From: Methyloprofundus sedimenti | Lineage (GTDB): Bacteria > Pseudomonadota > Gammaproteobacteria > Methylococcales > Methylomonadaceae | Length of the DNA stretch: 64,000 nucleotides | Assembly: GCF_002072955.1 (NCBI RefSeq) | Contig: NZ_LPUF01000001.1 | Coordinates: 2,130,896 to 2,194,895, forward strand | Direction: 5' to 3' | Shown: positions 56,991-64,000 of the stretch, piece after piece | Layout of the letters: every line of letters begins with the position of its first letter | Numbering within the stretch: the first letter of the stretch is position 1 | Made by a program: the position numbers and the translations under genes | The notes under the pieces: generated by a model | Database searches by the model: none | The model's input: the letters and a program-made list of their open reading frames with translations, nothing else | Told to the model about the DNA's origin: nothing

Positions 56991-59900
56991 ATGAGTTTTT
57001 CAAGTCACTTTGTTGACAGGCCAATTCTGGCAAGTGTGATCTCCTTATTGATCTTTGTGTTTGGCGCTGTGGCAATGCTTCAATTACCGATTTCTGAATA
57101 TCCAGAAGTTGCCCCGCCTTCGGTCATTATTAATGCATCCTTTCCAGGGGCTAGCCCTTCTGTCATTTCAGAAACTGTTGCAACACCGTTAGAGGAACAG
57201 ATTAATGGTGTCGAGAATATGCTTTATATGAACTCGCTGGCATCAACTGATGGCCGTTTAACCATCACCGTAACCTTTGCCATTGGATCTGACGTTGATC
57301 TATCCCAACAGTTAGTACAAAACCGTGTTTCACAAGCACTACCAAGACTCCCCGATATTACACGTCAACTAGGTGTTACGGTGACTAAAAGCTCACCAGA
57401 CTTAACCATGGTAGTACATTTACGTTCACCTGATGAACGTTATGACATGCTATATTTACGTAATTTTGCAACGCTGCATGTGCGCGATCAATTAGCAAAA
57501 ATTTCAGGCATTGGAGAAGTCAGATTATTCGGATCAGGTGATTATGCCATGCGAATCTGGCTTAATCCCGACAAGATTGCTGAACATAACATGACACCCG
57601 ATCAAGTTATCAACGCAATTCGCGGGCAAAATATTCAAGTAGCCGCGGGTGTAATTGGAGGCCCACCATACAAAGATAACATTGAACTACAACTACCGAT
57701 CAATGTGCAAGGCCGATTACAAAGTGTAGAAGAGTTCGAACAAATACTGGTCAATCGTGATGCCAATGGCGTTGTTATTCGATTACAGGATATTGCCCGA
57801 GTTGAATTAGATGCCGAAAGTTATGGCTTACGTTCTTTGTTGAATAATCAGCCTGCGGTTGCGATTCCTATTTTTGCAGCGCCTGGTGCTAATGCATTAG
57901 ATATTTCTGACAATGTACGTTCCACAATGGAGCAATTGAAGCAGAATTTTCCTGAAGACCTTGATTACAGTATTGTCTACGATCCTACGGTATTTGTTCG
58001 TAGTTCAATTAATTCGGTCATCGTTACCTTGTTCGAAGCCATTGCTTTGGTTGTATTAGTCATCATTCTCTTTTTGCAAACCTGGAGAGCATCGATCATC
58101 CCGCTGCTTGCCGTACCTGTTTCAATTGTTGGTACCTTTGCCTTTATGTATCTTCTGGGATTTTCGATTAATGTCCTGTCATTATTTGGCTTGATATTGG
58201 CCGTGGGGATAGTGGTCGATGATGCCATTGTTGTGGTTGAAAATGTTGAACGGAACATCCACGAAGGTAAAACACCACGTAATGCCACAGTACAGGCAAT
58301 GAAAGAAGTAACTGGCCCTATTATTGCGACTTCATTAGTACTTGCTAGTGTGTTTATTCCTATTGCCTTTATTTCTGGTCTGACCGGTATGTTTTACAAA
58401 CAATTTGCCTTGACCATTGTTATTGCAACCTTCATCTCTACGTTGAACTCACTCACATTGAGTCCTGCTTTATGTGCATTATTACTACGTTCGCCTGATG
58501 CCCCTCAGGACAGACTTGCTAAAATCATGCAATTTTTGTTTGGCGGGTTCTTTAATCTCTTCAATAAAGTATTTAATAAAAGTCAGCAAGGCTATGTTAA
58601 AGGGGTGCGCATCTTTGCCACTCGTAAATTGATTATGATGACGCTATTCTCTATTCTTATTGGTTTTACAGTTTATAGCTTCTCCTTGGTGCCGCCAGGT
58701 TATATTCCTGCACAAGACAAACAATATTTAATCAGCTTTGCACAACTTCCTACCGGTTCAACACTTGAGCGTTCTGAAGAGGTTATCCGTGAAATGGCTG
58801 ATGCAGCACTCGCAGAAAAAGGGGTAGTTAGTGCTGTTCAATTTCCAGGCTTATCTGTTAATGGTTTTGTGAATTCAGCTAGCGCAGGTATTGTGTTTGT
58901 CACCTTAGATGATTTTGCAAACAGAACAGATCCAAATCTAAGTGCCAACGCGATAGCGGAACGTTTACAAAAAAAATACGGCACTATCGAAGAAGCATTT
59001 ATTGCCATATTTCCACCACCCCCAGTACGTGGACTTGGAACGACGGGCGGCTTCAAACTACAAATTGAAGATCGTACCGATCAAGGCTATAAAATATTGG
59101 ATGATGTTGTTAATGAAGTTAAATTAAAGGCTAATCAAGATCCAGCCTTGGTCCGCGTGTATTCAAACTACAACGTCAATGTGCCTCAATTATTCGCTAA
59201 TCTTGACCGTACTAAAGCAGTACAACTTGGGATTCCTGTCGAAGAAGTATTTCGTACTCTGCAAATTTATTTAGGTTCGCTTTATGTAAATGATTTCAAT
59301 CAGTTTGGTCGTACCTATCAAGTCATTGCCCAGGCAGATAAGGAATTTCGTTCTACGCCACAAGATATCTCTCGTTTGCAAACTCGTAATAGTAAAGGCA
59401 ACATGGTGCCTTTAGCGACGATAATTCAAGTTGAAGAAGCTTTTGGGCCAGAAGTCGCCATGCATTACAATTCGTATCGCTCGGCAGATTTAAACGGCAA
59501 CGCTTCCGCGGGCTATTCTTCTGGGGAAGCACAAGCAGCTATCACTAAAATCCTTGATGAAACTTTGCCGTCTGGAATGGAATTTGAATGGACAGAACTG
59601 ACCTATCAACAAATTTTGGCAGGTAATACTGCAATCTATGTCTTCCCGCTCTGCCTATTTCTTGTTTTCCTGGTGCTTGCTGCTCAGTATGAAAGCCTTG
59701 CATTGCCTTTAGCGATCATTCTTATTGTACCCATGAGTATTTTATCCGCCATGATCGGCGTGTATATCTCGGGGGGTGATAATAATATTTTTACCCAAAT
59801 AAGTTTATTTCTACTGGCAGGCTTAGCGTCTAAAAATGCGATACTTATCGTTGAGTTTGCCCATAATTTAGAACATCAAGGACGCACGACACTTGAAGCT

Positions 59901-60164
59901 GCTATTGAAGCTTCAAAGTTGAGATTACGCCCTATCTTAATGACTTCTTTTGCCTTTATCATGGGTGTAACACCTCTAATGCTAAGTCATGGTGCGGGTT
60001 CAGAGATGCGTCAAGCGATTGGAACCGCGGTATTTTCAGGTATGTTAGGTGTGACATTTTTTGGTTTAATCTTTACACCGGTTTTTTATGTGTTATTTCG
60101 TAAAGTTGAAATTTATTTGTCTAAGGATAAAGATAGCGACAACATTAAAGCTGAACTTTTGTAA
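56991..60164 (+). CDS. RND multidrug efflux permease (MexF/AcrB family)
   Basis: A 1057-residue inner-membrane, proton-driven HAE1-type pump. The N-terminal FVDRPILASVISLLIFVFGA, the second periplasmic loop after GFSINVLSLFGLILAVGIVV, the proton-relay DD in VVDDAIVVVENVERN, and the second-half LLAGLASKNAILIVEFAHNL (relay Lys) are all present, with twelve membrane helices in two repeats. The sequence style matches MexF-like pumps for chloramphenicol and quinolones, though substrate range cannot be deduced. Loss of the frameshifted TetR could leave it constitutively expressed. It ends in a hairpin terminator. Confidence 0.95.
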   Translation: MSFSSHFVDRPILASVISLLIFVFGAVAMLQLPISEYPEVAPPSVIINASFPGASPSVISETVATPLEEQINGVENMLYMNSLASTDGRLTITVTFAIGSDVDLSQQLVQNRVSQALPRLPDITRQLGVTVTKSSPDLTMVVHLRSPDERYDMLYLRNFATLHVRDQLAKISGIGEVRLFGSGDYAMRIWLNPDKIAEHNMTPDQVINAIRGQNIQVAAGVIGGPPYKDNIELQLPINVQGRLQSVEEFEQILVNRDANGVVIRLQDIARVELDAESYGLRSLLNNQPAVAIPIFAAPGANALDISDNVRSTMEQLKQNFPEDLDYSIVYDPTVFVRSSINSVIVTLFEAIALVVLVIILFLQTWRASIIPLLAVPVSIVGTFAFMYLLGFSINVLSLFGLILAVGIVVDDAIVVVENVERNIHEGKTPRNATVQAMKEVTGPIIATSLVLASVFIPIAFISGLTGMFYKQFALTIVIATFISTLNSLTLSPALCALLLRSPDAPQDRLAKIMQFLFGGFFNLFNKVFNKSQQGYVKGVRIFATRKLIMMTLFSILIGFTVYSFSLVPPGYIPAQDKQYLISFAQLPTGSTLERSEEVIREMADAALAEKGVVSAVQFPGLSVNGFVNSASAGIVFVTLDDFANRTDPNLSANAIAERLQKKYGTIEEAFIAIFPPPPVRGLGTTGGFKLQIEDRTDQGYKILDDVVNEVKLKANQDPALVRVYSNYNVNVPQLFANLDRTKAVQLGIPVEEVFRTLQIYLGSLYVNDFNQFGRTYQVIAQADKEFRSTPQDISRLQTRNSKGNMVPLATIIQVEEAFGPEVAMHYNSYRSADLNGNASAGYSSGEAQAAITKILDETLPSGMEFEWTELTYQQILAGNTAIYVFPLCLFLVFLVLAAQYESLALPLAIILIVPMSILSAMIGVYISGGDNNIFTQISLFLLAGLASKNAILIVEFAHNLEHQGRTTLEAAIEASKLRLRPILMTSFAFIMGVTPLMLSHGAGSEMRQAIGTAVFSGMLGVTFFGLIFTPVFYVLFRKVEIYLSKDKDSDNIKAELL

Positions 60165-60172
60165 GTTTCGCA

Positions 60173-60200
60173 AAAGCAACACTACTAAATGTGTCGCTTT
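60173..60200 (+). terminator. hairpin after the RND permease gene
   Basis: A 10-bp stem, AAAGCAACAC with GTGTCGCTTT (one G-T pair), loop of 8 bases, starts nine bases after the stop codon. The T-tract is short. Confidence 0.5.
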
Positions 60201-60245
60201 ATCGACAAACCATTAATTTCGCTAATATATTGTTGAGTAAAACTA

Positions 60246-60375
60246 GGGTCAGAGTAAACTTAAAGTTTCTATTATATTATCTCACTTTAGGCAGAGCTTG
60301 ACAGCAAAAAAGGGGAGAGATCTGTTGGTTGGCGGAAGAAAAAAACAATTAAATAATCTGAGTATACTCTGCCCA
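60246..60375. repeat. MITE-like element of about 130 bp
   Basis: Imperfect terminal inverted repeats, GGGTCAGAGTAAACT at the left and AGTATACTCTGCCCA at the right (12 of 15 paired), bound an AT-rich non-coding core. The GGGTCAGAGTA end sequence is common beside REP-type transposase genes in Gammaproteobacteria, from general knowledge. The rest of the 60165-60562 gap shows no gene. Confidence 0.5.
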
Positions 60376-60562
60376 CCCCCCGTTTTACTCGATCCCAGTT
60401 TTCCTTTTTTGATAGCCTCTTTTTTGATGGTGTTTTTGTCCTAGCATAAAAGCTAAGTTATTTGTAAAAAAATTAAAATAGTATACTATTAAATATGACT
60501 TACTTGAATTTGAGCAAGATTAAGTAAGCTAAACTAACTTGAACTTCAAGGAGTATCACAAA

Positions 60563-61381
60563 ATGTCAAATCATTTTAAAATTTTATTTCTTTTTTTAAC
60601 CTTTTTCTTTACTAGTCAAACACAAGCTGTTGAACTTTGTCTATCTCTTGATGGATCATCAAGCATAATTCCCGCTGACTTCCAATTACAGCTTGAGGGT
60701 GTTGCTGCTTCTGTTGAAAACTCAAGCATAATTCCTCAAGATAGCAGTGTATACATTTCTGTTGTCCAATTTTCTGACAATGCTACAGTTGAAGTTGGAT
60801 CAACACTAATTGCTGATCAAGATACTGCTGATATTTTGGCAGCTAAAATCAGAAATATCAAACAAGTAAAGGGCGGCACAAATATTGGCGCGGGAATAAC
60901 TTCCTGTACTAGTACCTTTGTCACTAATGATAAACAAATAATCGATGTTTCAACTGATGGTGTTTCTCAAGTAAACCCAATACCTGCAAGACAGGCAGCC
61001 GTTCTAGCTGGTGTCGATGTTGTTAACGCCATAGGTGTTGGGACAGGAATCAATGAGGCTCAATTATCTGCCTTAGTATGGCCTCAACCAGAAACACCTA
61101 TTCCGGGTCCTGGTTTTGTTGTTTTAGTAGCTAGTTTCCAAGAATATACAGCAGCAATTGAAGCAAAAATTAAAGCCGAAGTTAAACCTGATCCTGAGCC
61201 TGGTCCTGGTCCTGAGCCTGGTCCTGACCCTCAGCCTAACCCTAGTCCTAACCCTGAGCCTAGCCCCAGCCCCAGCAATGGTACTCAACCAATTCCAACC
61301 TTGAATGAATGGGGGTTGATTTTATTAAGTTTACTTATGTTAACAGTCACTATGAGAAATAAAAAATTCCGCAATACTTAA
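60563..61381 (+). CDS. exported DUF1194 (VWA-like) protein with IPTL-CTERM sorting signal
   Basis: From ATG 60563 (AAGGAG nine bases before) it has 272 residues. A signal peptide (ILFLFLTFFFTSQTQA) leads a DUF1194 domain with a VWA-type metal-ion site: CLSLDGSSS (DxSxS), the Thr in KGGTNIGAGI and the Asp in VSTDGVSQ. A Pro/Glu/Ser/Asn-rich linker with PGP and PNP repeats (about 215-250) follows. The end PIPTLNEWGLILLSLLMLTV plus a basic MRNKK tail is an IPTL-CTERM signal, thought to be recognised by an exosortase-like or rhomboid-type sorting system. It likely acts at the cell surface in adhesion. It stands alone. Confidence 0.87.
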   Translation: MSNHFKILFLFLTFFFTSQTQAVELCLSLDGSSSIIPADFQLQLEGVAASVENSSIIPQDSSVYISVVQFSDNATVEVGSTLIADQDTADILAAKIRNIKQVKGGTNIGAGITSCTSTFVTNDKQIIDVSTDGVSQVNPIPARQAAVLAGVDVVNAIGVGTGINEAQLSALVWPQPETPIPGPGFVVLVASFQEYTAAIEAKIKAEVKPDPEPGPGPEPGPDPQPNPSPNPEPSPSPSNGTQPIPTLNEWGLILLSLLMLTVTMRNKKFRNT

Positions 61382-61403
61382 GCTTTGTTGCCATTCCTTG
61401 GGA

Positions 61404-61441
61404 GGCTTAAAACCTCCAGCTTCAGCTGGTTGCTTTAAGCC
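61404..61441. repeat. 38-bp nested palindrome, copy 1
   Basis: GGCTTAAA and TTTAAGCC bracket an inner stem CCAGCT-TC-AGCTGG. It lies just after the DUF1194 gene and could end its transcript, but its exact second copy 30 bases later marks it as a repeat element. Confidence 0.75.
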
Positions 61442-61471
61442 CCTCTTCGGACTTGGTTGCCACATCGATAC

Positions 61472-61509
61472 GGCTTAAAACCTCCAGCTTCAGCTGGTTG
61501 CTTTAAGCC
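61472..61509. repeat. 38-bp nested palindrome, copy 2
   Basis: Identical to the copy at 61404-61441, in the same orientation, with a 30-base spacer between them. Two matching REP-like hairpins side by side are typical of bacterial interspersed mosaic repeats. Confidence 0.75.
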
Positions 61510-61784
61510 TTCCCCCTGTATACTGAGTTAATGACAGAATACAGAAGGGTTAAATATTTTGTATCTGCAACAGCCAGCATAAAACTAAAGTATTTCAGTC
61601 ATTGATGACTATTCTGCCTATAATATGTAAAAAGCCCTGATGCTTAAGAAGGGTTGCTCAAACATGCCCTTTGTTGGTAAAGTCTGTATTCCAGCAATAT
61701 ATACTTCAGGTGGCTTTGACTGTGTGAAGTATGGTGAATTGGCAAAACTTATTTTTGAATGAATTTTAACTTAGAGGGAACCCT

Positions 61785-62060
61785 ATGAAACCCGTACTAT
61801 TTGTATCCTTAATACTGACACTAGCCACTAGTTTAACTGCCTGTGATAACAGCAGTAATACCGATAAAGGTACTGAGGTATCAGCGCAGTTAAAAGAAAC
61901 TGGTGCAAAGGTTTCTGAACCAGCTGAAAATTTTAGCGCTACTGTTGCAACTGAAGCAGAGCAAGTGAGTCAGTCGGCACAAGAAGCGACTTCAGATACT
62001 ACTGAGATAATCGAAGACAATCTGGAATCGATTCAAGAGAATGTCGAGAATAATCCTTGA
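61785..62060 (+). CDS. small lipoprotein, function unknown
   Basis: A 91-residue predicted lipoprotein. The signal peptide LFVSLILTLATS ends in the lipobox LTAC-D (Cys20); Asp at +2 hints at inner-membrane retention by the E. coli rule. The mature part is acidic, rich in Glu, Ser, Thr and Ala, and probably helical (VSAQLKETGAKVSEPAENFS, then a stretch around EQVSQSAQEATSDTTEIIED). No catalytic motif or known family is seen. GAGGGA lies close upstream of the ATG. Confidence 0.75.
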   Translation: MKPVLFVSLILTLATSLTACDNSSNTDKGTEVSAQLKETGAKVSEPAENFSATVATEAEQVSQSAQEATSDTTEIIEDNLESIQENVENNP

Positions 62061-62155
62061 GACCATTCTGATAGACAACTGTTGATATCCTGATCTACTT
62101 GAGCATGAATTGCTAACAGGCATGTATTGAAATAATTATTAACATCATTAGTCTC

Positions 62156-62178
62156 GTTCCCACGCTCTGCGCGGGAAT
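62156..62178. repeat. dispersed palindrome, TTCCCACGC/GCGCGGGAA type
   Basis: The same core as at 12380-12402, with one mismatch in the right arm, located between the lipoprotein gene and the convergent doxX gene. Confidence 0.55.
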
Positions 62179-62218
62179 GAATGGAGCGATGCTCAGCGTC
62201 GCGGAATTCAGAGCCTGT

Positions 62219-62791
62219 TTAGTTCTTTCTATATTGAGTTAAGACATAATCTAAACTCCATTTCCCCGGTCCATTAAACAGTAATGGCATAAACATGATC
62301 AGGTAAAGCAGTGGCAATTTAAAATTTCCATGGCCTTTATTGCTAATCGCGTAGCCTTGCCATAGTTCCGCCAGTGTGCTCCATTCGGCAGGCCAATGGA
62401 CGGTATTAATCGCAACGATGGTTAGTATGATTAACGATAATGAAAAAAAGCGTGTCCCTAAACCCAGTAGTAAAGCAATAGCACCGATAATTTCGATCCA
62501 GGTTCCCATAGTCCAAAGCATATCGTTGGACAACAGACTAAAGGGTAGAGGGAAGGTGATATGACTAAACCAGTTCTCGCCTGTATATTTCATCATGCCA
62601 GCCTCCCAGAATTCATAAGCCAGTATCAAACGAAATAAGAAAGGTGGTAGTGGAGCTGCACAGTCGTTAAGTAACGCTATGATTTTGTCATAGGCCGCGA
62701 AGAGAGATGAATGCTTGAGGTTTTGGCTGATGGCAGGCTCGGCATTGTTTGCTTCTGTGTTGATTATTGATTGCGAGATTTTAATGTTCAT
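62219..62791 (-). CDS. DoxX-family membrane protein (bufferin-operon member)
   Basis: A 190-residue inner-membrane protein of the DoxX family with four predicted helices: LPPFLFRLILAYEFWEAGMM, MGTWIEIIGAIALLLGLGTR, FFSLSLIILTIVAINT, and LPLLYLIMFMPLLF. The segment FRLILAYEFWEAGMMKYTGE is the usual DoxX start of domain. ATG 62791 has GGAG six bases upstream; a TTG at 62803 is an alternative. It overlaps the BufC stop by 11 bases, so it is translated from the same operon. DoxX proteins accompany many bufferin/MNIO operons, with a suspected redox or quinone role. Confidence 0.88.
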   Translation of the reverse strand: MNIKISQSIINTEANNAEPAISQNLKHSSLFAAYDKIIALLNDCAAPLPPFLFRLILAYEFWEAGMMKYTGENWFSHITFPLPFSLLSNDMLWTMGTWIEIIGAIALLLGLGTRFFSLSLIILTIVAINTVHWPAEWSTLAELWQGYAISNKGHGNFKLPLLYLIMFMPLLFNGPGKWSLDYVLTQYRKN

Positions 62792-63599
62792 GCTGGGCTC
62801 CAATAATAATATGTTGTGTTTTTAGTTGCTGCAATATGTCAGAGCCGAAAGGTAAAATGGTTTCATAGACGTCATAACGCAGTTCAGCCGCTAACTGAAG
62901 TAATGCCTGTTCACCTGTGCTAAATCCTTCTTGCATTAATTCAATTAGCCTTGCTGTTACGGCATTCAGTTCAATAAAATAAATTTTAAAGTCTGCATCT
63001 CTGATGCCAGCTAAAATAACTGGTTCCTGTGCGTAGGGAGTAGGACGGTTTTTCCAGTTTTTCCAGTGTTCCTCCGCAGGGCTAATTGATTGCACTGGAA
63101 AGCGGTACTGTAGCAAATGCAAAACGGGATTGAGTGCTGGTGTGATTGCTAATAAGTCATCGTTAATGGCAAATATAGGATTAACTTTAGCTGGTTTTTC
63201 AGTTTCCAGAACTAATTCCATCCATTCATAATGCGCAAGGTCATTCATGAATTCCGGCAATTCTATTTGAGAATTTTCATTTATCAGGTAATCGATAAAT
63301 TCATCGGGTATTTCACGGTACAAGGGCGATTGACAGCGATGCCCCCGGATGAATTCCTGCACTAATTCCTGCCAGAGCGCAGCCCCTAATAATTCACGAG
63401 TAATGGGGAAACAGGTATGCAGACTAGCATCTATTTTACTGTGCAAGAGTTTTGCATAGATGTTAACTCTCGTTGGTAATGATGCTGGTAAACTTTCATC
63501 ATTCTGCGGATTGCGCAAATAATCAACAAACTGGTGCTGGTAGTTTAGAAATGAAGGAAGCTTGGTTTTATCAGGTTGAGTGTTCATAGGTGGTGGCAT
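62781..63599 (-). CDS. bufC: BufC/HvfC-like DUF2063 protein (MNIO partner)
   Basis: A 272-residue cytoplasmic protein. The N-terminal DUF2063 domain (about 14-105) reads FVDYLRNPQNDESLPASLPT, RVNIYAKLLHSKIDASLHTC, FPITRELLGAALWQELVQEF and GHRCQSPLYREIPDEFIDYL. The rest is a winged-helix-like C-terminal domain. These proteins deliver the precursor peptide to DUF692 (MNIO) enzymes, which modify Cys residues so the peptide binds copper. AGGAG lies six bases before ATG 63599. It starts nine bases after the DUF692 gene and overlaps doxX, so bufB-bufC-doxX form one leftward operon. Confidence 0.9.
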   Translation of the reverse strand: MPPPMNTQPDKTKLPSFLNYQHQFVDYLRNPQNDESLPASLPTRVNIYAKLLHSKIDASLHTCFPITRELLGAALWQELVQEFIRGHRCQSPLYREIPDEFIDYLINENSQIELPEFMNDLAHYEWMELVLETEKPAKVNPIFAINDDLLAITPALNPVLHLLQYRFPVQSISPAEEHWKNWKNRPTPYAQEPVILAGIRDADFKIYFIELNAVTARLIELMQEGFSTGEQALLQLAAELRYDVYETILPFGSDILQQLKTQHIIIGAQHEH

Positions 63600-63608
63600 G
63601 AGATACTC

Positions 63609-64000
63609 CTAAGCACTTTTTCTAAGTGTCTGAAGCAACGACTGGTTTTGTATTGAAGCAATCTTTTCAACTTCACTCACCAGATCGGCTAAAGGGGGAA
63701 TATTGCAATCCCTTTCTAGCAATGTCGGGAATACTCCAAATTGTTCATAGGCAATTTCCAGCAAGCGCCATACGGGGTCAATCACAGCTTGTCCATGGCT
63801 GTCGATAATTAAATCAGGGCTATCATGATCATGGCCGGCAACATGACCATACACAATCCGTTCTCCAGGTAAGCCTAATAAAAATTGTTCCGGGTCATAG
63901 CCATGATTTACACTGTTGACGTAGATATTATTAACGTCTAGATGCAACCAGCAGTCAGCTTCTTCAATAACGGCACGGATAAAGTTTAACTCATCCATAT
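63609..64000 (-). CDS. bufB: BufB/HvfB-like DUF692 (MNIO) iron enzyme, partial
   Basis: The C-terminal 130 residues or so of a multinuclear non-heme iron-dependent oxidative enzyme (family length about 280); the N-terminal part lies beyond position 64000. Visible motifs are [19 protein letters not shown] (metal-site Asp/Asn), YGHVAGHDH (His ligands) and [19 protein letters not shown], then [20 protein letters not shown] (Glu, Asp). Family enzymes convert Cys of bufferin peptides to thiooxazoles that chelate copper. The in-frame Met at 63998 is internal, not the start. The operon continues with bufC and doxX; the bufferin gene is expected upstream. Confidence 0.92.
   Translation of the reverse strand, partial: MDELNFIRAVIEEADCWLHLDVNNIYVNSVNHGYDPEQFLLGLPGERIVYGHVAGHDHDSPDLIIDSHGQAVIDPVWRLLEIAYEQFGVFPTLLERDCNIPPLADLVSEVEKIASIQNQSLLQTLRKSA

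Larger units (their letters stand above)
61382..61784. other. gap with two direct copies of a nested palindrome
   Basis: Apart from the 38-bp repeats at 61404-61441 and 61472-61509, the 403 bases show no supported gene. The last 60 bases precede the small lipoprotein gene and should hold its promoter; TTAGAGGGA before the ATG is a fair ribosome site. Confidence 0.5.

Noticed and set aside
61404-61509. CRISPR array
   Set aside because: Only two repeats with one 30-base spacer, each a large nested palindrome, and no cas genes nearby.

Overview
The window is AT-rich proteobacterial chromosome, most likely a gammaproteobacterium. The nadK-recN pair, a sucA-sucB operon with a 4-bp overlap, YdbH/YdbL-type envelope genes, a PurB of about 455 residues and a bufferin-type metal operon all fit. 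The protein style and dispersed hairpin repeats resemble Methylococcales (methanotrophs), but that narrower guess is inference. No rRNA, tRNA or CRISPR array was seen.

Layout. 1-3.6 kb: sucB (cut by the window start) and sucA of 2-oxoglutarate dehydrogenase, minus strand. 3.9-9.1 kb: an oxoprolinase/hydantoinase fusion and a DASS anion symporter, an apparent operon. 9.2-12 kb: catabolic acetolactate synthase with a divergent acetolactate decarboxylase-like gene (acetoin/butanediol branch). 12.5-15.6 kb: a spondin-domain secreted protein, a Crp/Fnr pseudogene, three very small envelope or coiled-coil genes and a broken four-helix copper protein. 15.8-17.4 kb: Anbu (ancestral proteasome-like peptidase) overlapping a transglutaminase gene. 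17.6-24.2 kb: recN, nadK, a Na/Pi cotransporter-like gene with a small coiled-coil gene, and acetate kinase. 24.4-27.2 kb: an IS3-family element that fuses two truncated genes, then a DUF4160/DUF2442 pair with a frameshift. 27.2-44.4 kb: mostly intact core genes: purB, aldehyde dehydrogenase, acs, a tandem Usp protein, rimK with an aspartoacylase-like gene, mgtE, an SLC12-type cotransporter, and YdbH/YdbL-like envelope genes.

44.5-54.7 kb is a mobile-element scrap yard. An IS1182-family transposase is split by an IS982-family element with a 5-bp target duplication. It is cut at its other end by an IS3 fragment, which is joined to a group II intron that itself carries a complete IS3 copy. Next, an M20 carboxypeptidase gene is split by a TnpC-only IS66-like element with a perfect 8-bp target duplication, followed by a decayed second type of IS3 element.

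54.9-60.2 kb: a tetR gene frameshifted in an A-tract, with an intact palindromic operator, leads an RND efflux adaptor and pump. 60.2-64 kb: a MITE-like repeat, a secreted von Willebrand-like (DUF1194) protein with an IPTL-CTERM sorting tail, paired hairpin repeats, a small lipoprotein, and on the minus strand DoxX, BufC (DUF2063) and a partial BufB (DUF692/MNIO). This last group is the bufferin copper-handling arrangement, and its peptide gene should lie just outside the window.

Functionally, several genes converge on pyruvate, acetaldehyde and acetate (alsS, the decarboxylase, aldehyde dehydrogenase, acs, ackA) and on ion homeostasis (Na/Pi, MgtE, SLC12, DASS). I see no single clearly new system. 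The best leads are the minimal Anbu pair, the bufferin operon, the IPTL-CTERM DUF1194 protein, an uncharacterised Cys/His membrane protein at 28.7 kb, and the rearranged intron/IS block.
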